Of a stretch of 64,000 bases of DNA, positions 1 through 7,691 are shown piece by piece. The stretch comes from Planctomycetota bacterium. Its GTDB lineage: Bacteria; Planctomycetota; B15-G4; SIAN01. Location of the stretch: the NCBI GenBank assembly GCA_028289345.1, contig JANQQL010000020.1, forward strand, positions 1-64,000, read 5' to 3'. The position numbers were made by a program, and so were the translations under genes. Positions within the stretch are counted from its first letter, which is position 1. Each line of letters starts with the position of its first letter. A model generated the notes under the pieces. That model was given only the letters and a program-made list of their open reading frames with translations. It did not search any database and was not told where the DNA came from.

Positions 1-1584
1 ATCCGGCACGCCGTCGTTGTCGCAATCTTCTTCGCAATCGTCCGGCACGCCGTCCGTGTCGCAGTCCGGCTCGCAATCGTCCGGGATGCCGTCGCCGTCG
101 CAGTCCGGTTCGAGATCGTCGGGGATCCCGTCGCCGTCGCAGTCATCCTCACACTCGTCGGGGATGCCGTTGTTGTTCAGGTCGTTCGAGGTGCCACCGG
201 CGATGTCGCAGGAATCCGGCACGTTGTTGCCGTTGCAGTCCGGCTCGTTCGCGCAGTCATCCGGCACGCCGTCGTTGTCGCAGTCATCCTCGCAATCGTC
301 GGGGATCATGTCGTCGTCGCAATCCGGCTCGCAATCGTCCGGGACTCCGTCCATGTCGCAATCCGGCTCGAGATCGTCGGGGATCCCGTCACCGTCGCAG
401 TCATCCTCGCACTCGTCAGGGATGCCGTTGTTGTTCAAGTCGTTCGAGGTGCCATCGGCGATGTCGCAGGAGTCGGGCACGGTGTTGCCGTTGCAGTCCG
501 GCTCGTTGGCGCAGTCATCCGGCACCCCGTCGTTGTCGCAGTCTTCTTCGCAATCGTCGGGAACGCCGTCTTCGTCGCAATCCGGCTCGCAATCGTCCGG
601 GATGCCGTCACCATCGCAATCCGGTTCCAGATCGTCGGGGATGCCGTCGCCGTCGCAGTCCGGATCGCAATCGTCCGGGACGCCGTTGCCGTTGTCGTCG
701 TCTTCGCACTCGTCCGGAATGCCGTCGTCGTCGCAGTCCGGCTCACACTCGTCCGGAATCAGATTCTGGTTGCAGTCTTCGGAGGTCCCGTTCTGGATAT
801 CAATCCGGTCCGGGATGCCGTTGCCGTTGCAGTCCACCTGGCGGGCGAAGCAGATTTCATCGACCGCGCCGGAGCCGTTCAGCATGATCTCCATGAAGAA
901 CACGCCACGGGCGCCGGGGGTATGGACGCAAGCAGCACCATTGTCGCCCGGCTGGGGGAACTCGTGAGTGACGATCAAGTCGCCATTCACGTCGTAGAAG
1001 TTCACCTCTGCGTTCGGCTCGATGGCTTCCACGTCGACGATGGTGAGCTGCCCCACCGTGACCGGGGCCACCGCCGAGAAGTCGAACATGAACTTGGCGC
1101 CAACCAAGTCCGCGTCGTCCGGATCATCGATCAAGCCGTTGCTATTGGCGTCGATCAGGTCTTCGGCAATGATCAAGACTTTGCCGAGAGCGCGGGTGTT
1201 GGCGAAAGGGCTGCCCATCTCGCCGCCACTGCCGATGCCGGGGCCACCGAAGTCTTCGTTCGGGGTGCCAAGGTCCGGGTCTTCCCCGGTCGGATTCGCG
1301 GAGTCGAAGATGATCGCTGCGTTGTTGAGCCCCAACGCAGGATTGACTCCCGAAATCAGAACCGGGCCGGTTCCGTTGGTCGCAAACACCTGATCGACGA
1401 CGGTGCCGGCGGCCAGGTCGTCAAAAGTAAGAATGGTGTTGCACGTGGGTGCTTCGAAGTTCGGAATGACCCCGCGATGGTTCTGGGTGGGATCATCCGG
1501 AAGTTCGAGCGATTGGGCCGAAGCGGCCCCCGTACACAATCCCAACCACAACGTCGTGACAGCACACCCCATCCATGATTTCAT
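1..1584 (-). CDS. secreted thrombospondin type-3 repeat (calcium-binding) protein, 3' end outside window
   Basis: Open from an ATG at 1584 to the window edge (528 codons, no stop), so the C-terminus is missing. Residues 1-23 form a signal peptide ending ASAQ. Residues about 24-248 are a non-repetitive domain with no family I recognise. From about residue 249 the protein is a run of short Asp/Asn-rich Cys-containing repeats such as DCNGNGIPD, DCDGDGIPDDLEP and DCDNDGVPDDC, the thrombospondin type-3 / EF-like calcium-binding pattern. Units of 86 residues (258 bp) recur in tandem. An AAGGA Shine-Dalgarno lies just before the ATG. The likely role is a calcium-stiffened extracellular stalk or adhesin (inference). 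Such DCNGNGIPD arrays are common in planctomycete secreted proteins. The leader (1585-1712) is highly structured. Confidence 0.9.
   Translation of the reverse strand, partial: MKSWMGCAVTTLWLGLCTGAASAQSLELPDDPTQNHRGVIPNFEAPTCNTILTFDDLAAGTVVDQVFATNGTGPVLISGVNPALGLNNAAIIFDSANPTGEDPDLGTPNEDFGGPGIGSGGEMGSPFANTRALGKVLIIAEDLIDANSNGLIDDPDDADLVGAKFMFDFSAVAPVTVGQLTIVDVEAIEPNAEVNFYDVNGDLIVTHEFPQPGDNGAACVHTPGARGVFFMEIMLNGSGAVDEICFARQVDCNGNGIPDRIDIQNGTSEDCNQNLIPDECEPDCDDDGIPDECEDDDNGNGVPDDCDPDCDGDGIPDDLEPDCDGDGIPDDCEPDCDEDGVPDDCEEDCDNDGVPDDCANEPDCNGNTVPDSCDIADGTSNDLNNNGIPDECEDDCDGDGIPDDLEPDCDMDGVPDDCEPDCDDDMIPDDCEDDCDNDGVPDDCANEPDCNGNNVPDSCDIAGGTSNDLNNNGIPDECEDDCDGDGIPDDLEPDCDGDGIPDDCEPDCDTDGVPDDCEEDCDNDGVPD
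55..560 (-). repeat. tandem 258-bp coding repeats (86-residue unit)
   Basis: The stretch starting at 163 (GATGCCGTTGTTGTTCAG) reappears at 421 with few differences, including the following block that encodes the SCDIAxGTSNDLNNNGIPDEC segment on the minus strand. The 258-bp period equals 86 codons and keeps the reading frame. Shorter sub-repeats of about 36 bp (one Ca-binding motif each) lie inside. This points to recent duplication within the repeat protein gene. Confidence 0.8.
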
Positions 1585-1712
1585 GGCGCGAATCCTTGGT
1601 GCAATCCCCTGGCCGGACCGACCGCTCAAAGCGGTCTCCCGGCGCTTGACGAACCGCCGGCGGGCTTTCCCGAGTAGCCCTCCCTGCGAACCCTGAGGCT
1701 AATGCAGGGAAG
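1585..1712 (-). promoter_or_regulatory. structured 5' leader of the repeat-protein gene: four adjacent hairpins
   Basis: Reading the minus strand 5' to 3', four perfect stems follow one another with almost no spacer. They are 1710-1681 (TCCCTGC/GCAGGGA, 16-nt loop), 1680-1662 (GGGCT/AGCCC, 9-nt loop), 1660-1639 (CGCCGG/CCGGCG, 10-nt loop) and 1636-1620 (GACCGCT/AGCGGTC, 3-nt loop). The ribosome binding site and ATG (1584) follow about 35 nt later. I do not recognise a known riboswitch. A cis-regulatory RNA is an inference from the stem density. Confidence 0.45.
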
Positions 1713-1807
1713 ATTTGCGTCAAGGGGCAGGAAGTTACGGTGTTCGCAAAATGAAAGGCATCGGCGGCGGGGGCATTCCAGGGCTCCCGCCGGAGAGGGG
1801 GTAGAAC

Positions 1808-2320
1808 GTGGCCAATTTCACCGAAAAGGACAAGGCTAGGTGCCTTGTCCGCTCGGTCGACGAAGAACTCGATTTCTGGCGCTGCTGTATTCGGGTCCGC
1901 CACGAGGACTTCGATCCTCGCCGCTGGTGGAGCTACTGCGACCTGACGGTTCGCTTGCCTCGAACCGCCCCGCGCCCCGAGCATGGTCGAGAGGCGGAGC
2001 TGGTCCTCGAATGCACCGCGACCGCGGCCGAGGAAACGGACGGCGGGGCCTATGCTTGCAAGGTTCACGAGGCCTCGCAGCCTCCCCTTTGCCCCCCCGA
2101 GCGACCCGACGCACGACAGCGTTACCTGGGTCTCGTTGAGCGAGAGGAGCCGCCCCATTCCGGACCGGTCATCCTCCATCTGGGAAGCGGGGTCACCTGC
2201 TACGTGACTCTTCCCAGCGACTTCGACGGGAGCGCCATCGAACACTTCACTTGGTGGGAGTTCACGTTTGGCGAGGGGCTCTACGCGGCGTTCTTGCAGA
2301 CCCTCGACCAAGGGAGTTGA
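1808..2320 (+). CDS. hypothetical protein (170 aa)
   Basis: GTG start preceded by a purine-rich GGAGAGGGGG. The predicted product is soluble, acidic and rich in Trp, Cys and Arg, with no signal peptide or membrane segment. It has blocks such as ELDFWRCCIRVRHEDFDPRRWW and a C-terminal FTWWEFTFGEGLYAAFLQTL. I recognise no family. It stands alone, divergent from the repeat-protein gene and convergent with the VTC gene. Antisense frames across this stretch are also open, so the call rests on the ribosome binding site and the protein-like composition. Confidence 0.55.
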   Translation: MANFTEKDKARCLVRSVDEELDFWRCCIRVRHEDFDPRRWWSYCDLTVRLPRTAPRPEHGREAELVLECTATAAEETDGGAYACKVHEASQPPLCPPERPDARQRYLGLVEREEPPHSGPVILHLGSGVTCYVTLPSDFDGSAIEHFTWWEFTFGEGLYAAFLQTLDQGS

Positions 2321-2394
2321 CCGGTTGGCGGGAGCCGCGAGACACCCTCCCATGGGTCAAACCTGGCCCGAGCTCGATCAGGCCATCCCCCGAT

Positions 2395-3075
2395 TCAAAC
2401 CCCGAGCAAACTCTGCACTCCGACCGAGTACTTCGAGAAGCGAGACAATCGGGTCGGCAGGGATTCGAGTCGGTCTCGCACCTCACGGTCGAGTCCGGCG
2501 TCGTACTTGAGCTCCAAGATCGACACCGGCGGAAAACTCGTCGGGCGCCAGAAGTTCAGACGAGGCGAGCCCCACTGATCGAACACTCGGATGTCGCAAT
2601 CGAGGGTTGCTCGAATTCGATGGTCTGCAGACACGTAGTATTCGCGGCGGTATCGAATCAATGCCACGGGTGCTTCCCCTCGCTCCAGCAACGTGCGTCG
2701 AGTCTCGGGAAGCTGCGCGGCGACAACCACCGCCAGCGACGACAGAGTCATTTCGGTCAAAGGGACGGGAAGTTGAATCTCGAACGTTTCCTTCCAACCG
2801 AACTCGTTGTGCTTGTGTTTGGCCTCGAGTACCGCGCGTTCAACCGAGCTGTCCTCGCCATACCAGCGCAGCCGAGTCTTTTGACGGGCACTGACACCGC
2901 TCAAGGCTTCCCCAAAGCTCTCTAGCTCCGCCGAGTCGAAATACAACGACTGCACAACTCGGGTAGGGTACGCCACACGAAATGCCGCGCGCTGCTGTTC
3001 AATCCACAGACGCAGCTCGTGTTCACGGTTAGCGTCGGCGACACACTTTCTTTCAAACCGAAGAGACCGACTCAC
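2395..3075 (-). CDS. VTC-domain polyphosphate polymerase family protein
   Basis: A 226-residue single-domain protein of the VTC fold (triphosphate tunnel relatives), the catalytic part of the yeast vacuolar transporter chaperone that makes polyphosphate from ATP. The expected basic and acidic tunnel residues appear in order: RFERKC near the N-terminus, QSLYFDS (about 43), KTRLRWYG (about 67), LEAKHKHNEFGWKE (about 83), RYRREYYVS (about 140), RATLDCDIRVF (about 155) and ILELKYD (about 190). Its ATG overlaps the stop of the upstream CotH gene by ATGA, so it is the last gene of a coupled CotH/DUF4956 operon. Polyphosphate synthesis is the family activity. The true substrate of this bacterial subgroup is not certain. 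Confidence 0.85.
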   Translation of the reverse strand: MSRSLRFERKCVADANREHELRLWIEQQRAAFRVAYPTRVVQSLYFDSAELESFGEALSGVSARQKTRLRWYGEDSSVERAVLEAKHKHNEFGWKETFEIQLPVPLTEMTLSSLAVVVAAQLPETRRTLLERGEAPVALIRYRREYYVSADHRIRATLDCDIRVFDQWGSPRLNFWRPTSFPPVSILELKYDAGLDREVRDRLESLPTRLSRFSKYSVGVQSLLGV

Positions 3076-5714
3076 TTGCGCATGAACCCTCGCTCGTAAA
3101 GCGCTTCGACGTCCAGCTCGGTCTGGTCGATCGTCTGTCCCTCGGCGAGGAGCTTACTGCCCTGCTGCGCCATTCCCAAGATTCCACTCCGATCAAACGT
3201 CAGCCCCGTCACCGCCAGAGACGCGGGGCCATACTCCGGCTTCTTGCAGTAACTCATGAACGCCGCGAACCCAACGTTTGCGATGGAAGCGTCTTCCACC
3301 GTGACCGATGACAGATCTTTGCTCACCACCGCGGCACCCGCTCCATCCACGGTGAGTCCGATGAGCTCCACGTGACTTTTTTCTCCCACCGACACGGCCT
3401 TGTCGCGGACGCGGGAAACCTTGATGTCTCGCATTGCCACCGACGAACCACTGAAATCCACGGCATCGCCGCCGACGTCTTCGAAGACGCAGGCCTCGAG
3501 AACTCCGTCGCTGAAATCAATGTCCAGCGCATCGGACCGAGATCCGCCAATCGTGCACTCTTGCATCCGGAACGAAGACCTCATCAGGTGCAGCGCATCT
3601 TCCGCTGAGGTCCCCAACACCGTGACGCGGCGCATCTCGACTGTCGATTCGTAGAAGGTGCACCCTCCCGTCAGCTGCCAGGGTCCGTCTTCCGTCAAGG
3701 CCGTGTTGCGAACCTCGACGCATTGCAGGCGAATCGGGGTTTGTCGCCCAAGGACGGCCAACCCTCGCCAGCTTTGTTCGGACTGCCCCGCAAACAACAC
3801 AGGACGGGCCTCCTCTCCTTCCGCACGGAATGCGCCGTGGCAGAGGAAATAGGCCGAAGGAGCAAAACGAAGCTGGGTGCCGGGCTCCACCGTGACCGAA
3901 GGACGCTCCTGCCAAATCCCGTTGACCTCGACTCGCCGCGGAATGATGACCGGTGTGTCCACCTCCCAGCTGCCGGCTTGGACGGTGAAGCCTCGGTCCT
4001 TCCACACCAGGAACGGATGGGACTTCAGCACTTCATTGAGCGACGCGGACTCCCACAGCGCGGTCGCCTCAGCAGCACGCACTTCCTGCTTGGCGGTGAA
4101 CTCGTACACACGACCCGGATCGGACCCAACCTCGGCAGAGCCAGAGACTGTTGCGGCCGTCACTTCCGGGCCCGCGGGCAAGGGAATCCGCACGATGTGG
4201 GGTGCCTTCAGGAACGAGCTGGCGCGCAGCCGCAATGGCAGCCGAACTTCCGCGAACTGGCTGATCGGCTTGGCCAGGAGCCCCGAGCCCACGGTCAGAT
4301 CTGTCACCAGCACCGGTTCCTTCAAGCCGGTCGACAGCTCGATCGTCTGCCGGCCGTCCTCATCGGTAAGAACGTTGGCGGTCACCACGGACACGTATGG
4401 CAAATCCCCGACCACCGGACCGTTTTCCAAACCGGTGAGCGCCCCGGACGCGATGACCTTCGGAGAAGGAGGCTTGCGCCCCTTACCCGGAAGGGATTGG
4501 AGCCGGGATCGGATGCCCTTGCCGATCTCCCCCGGCAGCTTCGAATAGTCCACCCGCAACTGCTCCACCAGCGGCGCCTCCAATCGGCGAAGCTCTTCCA
4601 CGAGGGGATCCACGGAGTCAGGCTTGACCAAGCGACTCAGGTGGCGTCGATAGGCGGCGTCAATTCTCGGGTCCGCCAGTAGCTCACGGGCGAAGATCAA
4701 AGTTGGCAAGGTGAACAGGTAGCCGGGGTAGCGCTTGAAGGAGGTGCTGTCGAACACGATTGGCTCGAGCTTGAGCGTGAACGGGTTCATGTAAAAGCGC
4801 AGGTTGTGCCAGCGGAGGCCGTGCCAGTACCCCCAGAACTCGAACAGAGCCAGGAACTTGCCCATCGCATCGACGTGGAAAACTTCCGACGGCGCGAGCC
4901 TCTTCTGCTGCAAACCCCGCAACAACGCGATGGCGGTGTCCGCTTGCGCCTGCAGCCGTGGGTCGGCCTGAACCACTGGTTCTCGAAACGGTCGAATCCG
5001 CGCGGTTCGCCAACTCAAGTCGCGGTCCGGGGACACCTGGCCCATTCCTAGGATTGCGTCGTTGCGTTCCCGGTCGCGCCAAAACTCGTCCTCGTCGAAG
5101 CGAACGATGACTCCTTCCCGTCGTCCTTGGGCTTCCAACAGCTCCTTGGAGAAGTGTTCTTCGAGGGCCATCACCCCCACTCGCGCCCCGTTCAGATGCA
5201 GCTCGACAAACTCGTAACGCGGCGCCAGGATTCCCTCGCTTCGAAAGTGATGGAACAGTTCGGTCTCTCGATGGAAGCGTCGGGTCGTGGGCGCTTGCAA
5301 GGAGAACCGTCGCAGACCAAGGACGTGTCCGTCCCCCGAAACATGGACGCGCCAGGACCACTTGTCCGTGTCGAAGTGATCCACGAAGTCGCCCTTGAGT
5401 CGCAGCTGGACTTTTTCGACTCGGTCCTCGACGGAGATCATTCCCGAGACCATGTCGTAGGGAGTTCGAAACAAGAGGCCGCGACGCAGGGATTCTTCGC
5501 GGATCTTGTGAATCACCAACAGTTCGCGAGCCCGAATGGTGAGATCCAGCACAGGCATCGACGCCGTTCCGGCTTCCAAGGAAGCCGACTCTCGAGCCGA
5601 CCGCGCCGGACGAAACGAGTCCGGCAGCACGGGAGCGACCAACAACAGCGCGACAAGACCTGGCCACGCGAGCCGCGTCCCGGACCTCCGCTGCGTCGTC
5701 GCAGCGATCCTCAC
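3072..5714 (-). CDS. secreted CotH kinase family protein with C-terminal parallel beta-helix
   Basis: 880 residues. An N-terminal signal peptide or anchor (1 to about 33) is followed by a CotH domain (about 75-400) with the subfamily signatures VELHLNGARVGVMALEEHF, RWHNLRFYMNPFTLKLEPI and the metal-site Asp in VFDSTSF. B. subtilis CotH is a secreted protein kinase. The final 300 residues contain repeated short strands typical of a right-handed beta-helix (for example DALDIDFSDGVLEACVFEDVGGDAVDF). GTG start, sharing one base with the preceding DUF4956 stop (TAGTG). The operon with VTC and DUF4956 recurs widely in bacteria. The joint function is not established; a surface-assembly or phosphorylation role is an inference. 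Confidence 0.85.
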   Translation of the reverse strand: MRIAATTQRRSGTRLAWPGLVALLLVAPVLPDSFRPARSARESASLEAGTASMPVLDLTIRARELLVIHKIREESLRRGLLFRTPYDMVSGMISVEDRVEKVQLRLKGDFVDHFDTDKWSWRVHVSGDGHVLGLRRFSLQAPTTRRFHRETELFHHFRSEGILAPRYEFVELHLNGARVGVMALEEHFSKELLEAQGRREGVIVRFDEDEFWRDRERNDAILGMGQVSPDRDLSWRTARIRPFREPVVQADPRLQAQADTAIALLRGLQQKRLAPSEVFHVDAMGKFLALFEFWGYWHGLRWHNLRFYMNPFTLKLEPIVFDSTSFKRYPGYLFTLPTLIFARELLADPRIDAAYRRHLSRLVKPDSVDPLVEELRRLEAPLVEQLRVDYSKLPGEIGKGIRSRLQSLPGKGRKPPSPKVIASGALTGLENGPVVGDLPYVSVVTANVLTDEDGRQTIELSTGLKEPVLVTDLTVGSGLLAKPISQFAEVRLPLRLRASSFLKAPHIVRIPLPAGPEVTAATVSGSAEVGSDPGRVYEFTAKQEVRAAEATALWESASLNEVLKSHPFLVWKDRGFTVQAGSWEVDTPVIIPRRVEVNGIWQERPSVTVEPGTQLRFAPSAYFLCHGAFRAEGEEARPVLFAGQSEQSWRGLAVLGRQTPIRLQCVEVRNTALTEDGPWQLTGGCTFYESTVEMRRVTVLGTSAEDALHLMRSSFRMQECTIGGSRSDALDIDFSDGVLEACVFEDVGGDAVDFSGSSVAMRDIKVSRVRDKAVSVGEKSHVELIGLTVDGAGAAVVSKDLSSVTVEDASIANVGFAAFMSYCKKPEYGPASLAVTGLTFDRSGILGMAQQGSKLLAEGQTIDQTELDVEALYERGFMRK

Positions 5715-6505
5715 TAGACTCCAGGCACTCTCTGCTGCTCGACGATGGAAAGCTCCAACTCGGGGAAGTCTTGCTGAAACTTCTCCATCAAGCGAAACAT
5801 CTGCCCCGCTTCGCTCGCAGCGACATGAAACGAGGCGTGGGTCCCTGATGGCGAGCGGTCCACCCGTCGAATCTCACAGACCGGAAACTCGGCGGCGATC
5901 ACACCAGCCACGGTTTCGACGTTGAAATCGTCGCCCGGTTGCTTCGATTGCAAAGACACGTGCAGGTTCTGGCTCTTGCCTCCGTGTCCTCCTCGCACCC
6001 CCCCCCGCAGGAAACCCCCTCGCAGGAAACCCAAAACGGCCATGCTCAACAGGATGAACGCCGTGGAAAGAACAGTGAAGGAGACGGCATCCGCTCCCAA
6101 GCCAATCCCTACCGCGATGCACAGAAACAGGTAAGTCAGTTCTTCGGGTTCTTTGATGGGCGTTCGGAAGCGAACGATGGAGAGAGCGCCAATCAACCCC
6201 AAAGACAGAGCCAAGGAAGTCTTGACCACGGTGATCACCACGATCACTGCCAAGGTCACCAATGGGAAGATGCGCGAGAACTCTTCGCGATTGGAAAGAC
6301 TGGCACCGAACCGTGCGTAGTGCCATTTCACCAGCAGCGACAAGATCAAGCCGACCGCCAGGTGTCCCAAAGTCGCCAAGTGCCGAGGATCGGTGATTTC
6401 CGACAGGATTTCGTTCAACGGACTCTGGATCCCCGCGAGTTGGCTGGGAACGGCACCTCGGTCAACCGTTCGAACCTTGCGCAACCGCCTCCGATTGCTT
6501 AGCAA
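5714..6505 (-). CDS. DUF4956 integral membrane protein
   Basis: 263 residues. Membrane segments lie at about 40-60 and in a cluster between about 80 and 165, with the conserved cytosolic loop LIGALSIVRFRTPIKEPEELTYLF that identifies DUF4956. A Gly/Arg-rich linker (GGFLRGGVRGG) leads to a soluble ferredoxin-like C-terminal domain (about 185-260). It is the first gene of the operon with CotH and VTC. The 5' end is uncertain: TTG at 6505 is the longest start, and the first 35 residues are basic and poorly conserved in appearance. Function is undescribed; the context suggests a membrane anchor or channel for the polyphosphate polymerase. Confidence 0.82.
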   Translation of the reverse strand: MLSNRRRLRKVRTVDRGAVPSQLAGIQSPLNEILSEITDPRHLATLGHLAVGLILSLLVKWHYARFGASLSNREEFSRIFPLVTLAVIVVITVVKTSLALSLGLIGALSIVRFRTPIKEPEELTYLFLCIAVGIGLGADAVSFTVLSTAFILLSMAVLGFLRGGFLRGGVRGGHGGKSQNLHVSLQSKQPGDDFNVETVAGVIAAEFPVCEIRRVDRSPSGTHASFHVAASEAGQMFRLMEKFQQDFPELELSIVEQQRVPGV

Positions 6506-6552
6506 AGGCTGTGGTCCCGAGTTTGCTCGGGGGGAGTGTACGGAGAGGTGCC

Positions 6553-7602
6553 GTGGAATTCAAACGACCCGGCGGACTGCTTCGATGGTTCGGGCCCTGT
6601 TTGCTTGTGGGCCAAGACGCGCATTCCATCAACGCTCAGGAAGTTGTCGCGCTGCCGCAGGAGTCAGGACTTCCCGCGGCAATGAGAATCTCTTCGCTCA
6701 ATCAAAAGGTCTTGCCAGACATCGCCCCGGGCACGAGTTTCCGCTTCCTGGTGACCGGACACGTGTATGGAACCCCCGTTTGCCGAGTTCCGGAGAAGCC
6801 CGGACGCACCCGCGTGTTTCCTGCCGCATCGCTGCTTGCCAACATCGATCATTGCAACGCCCTTCAACCGGCGTTTGTCGCGCTGCTCGGCGACACCGTG
6901 ATCGCTCCGGTCAAGTCCAACAAGACCATCTTTCGGCAGTCCGTTGCCGAACGGATTCAATCACCCATCTTTCACGCACCCGGAAACCACGATTACTTCC
7001 GCTCTCCCCGCAGCGATCGACAAGAGAAGGAAAAACAACACCAACGCTTCTTCGGTCCCACCCGGTCCTGGTTTCGCCTCGCTGACACCGCGTTCGTCTT
7101 CTTGAACACGGGAGGATTCGATTGGTCGGACTTCGACAACGAACAGACTCGGTGGGCCCGGCAGCTGTTCCGCGCCTGGGAGTCCGACCCTTCGCTCGAG
7201 AACATTTTCGTCTTCACTCACAAACTGGTGTGGCTGCCAGGAGTCGAGGCGCTTCGTACCCATATCCTCGATGCCCATCCCGACTACGAACAGACCGTTC
7301 TATCCGGACAGAACTACGAAGCCATTGGCCCGGACCTTCGGGTTCTCGCCCAAGTCAAGCGCGTGTTCCTTGGAGCCGGCGACTGGCTCCGAGTCTCCCG
7401 CTCGCTGCTGTACTACGAGAATCCTGAGGACCGCATCACCTACTTTGTCAACTACCTGGATGACTCGGGGTCGGATGTCATTCTCGACATCGAGGTCCCC
7501 GCGAACGGCCCTCCTCGATTTCTCCCAATCTCACTGACCGATTTCGAGCCCCTGGATCTCGACTCGTTTGTCGTTCACCCAGAACCCGTCGAGCCGCGTT
7601 AG
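6553..7602 (+). CDS. metallophosphoesterase-like protein with incomplete metal site
   Basis: About 349 residues of the calcineurin-like phosphoesterase fold. Visible motifs are FLVTGHVYG (weak first motif, no D-x-H), LLGDTV (GD motif), APGNHDYF (GNHD motif) and FVFTHKLVW (His). The last GHxH motif is not seen; GAGDWLRV stands roughly in its place. The GTG at 6553 is chosen because GGAGAGG precedes it; a GTG at 6511 is also in frame. The first residues are hydrophobic but do not form a clear signal peptide. It is divergent from the DUF4956-CotH-VTC operon, so a phosphate-ester or polyphosphate link is possible but unproven. Confidence 0.72.
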   Translation: MEFKRPGGLLRWFGPCLLVGQDAHSINAQEVVALPQESGLPAAMRISSLNQKVLPDIAPGTSFRFLVTGHVYGTPVCRVPEKPGRTRVFPAASLLANIDHCNALQPAFVALLGDTVIAPVKSNKTIFRQSVAERIQSPIFHAPGNHDYFRSPRSDRQEKEKQHQRFFGPTRSWFRLADTAFVFLNTGGFDWSDFDNEQTRWARQLFRAWESDPSLENIFVFTHKLVWLPGVEALRTHILDAHPDYEQTVLSGQNYEAIGPDLRVLAQVKRVFLGAGDWLRVSRSLLYYENPEDRITYFVNYLDDSGSDVILDIEVPANGPPRFLPISLTDFEPLDLDSFVVHPEPVEPR

Positions 7603-7691
7603 TCTTCGGCAGAGAACCCAGCCCTCGCCGAACCCAGCGCCCTCCATCGATTGCGACAGACGATCGAGGTGAACTTTCCGGGAACTGACGG

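Noticed and set aside
1..700. Regularly spaced repeats resembling a CRISPR array
   Set aside because: The repeats are coding, keep frame, have no unique spacers and encode calcium-binding motifs.
17..967. Long plus-strand open frame of Ser/Gln/Gly-rich repeats
   Set aside because: It is the antisense shadow of the Asp-rich repeat protein; the minus strand has the signal peptide, ribosome binding site and known motif.
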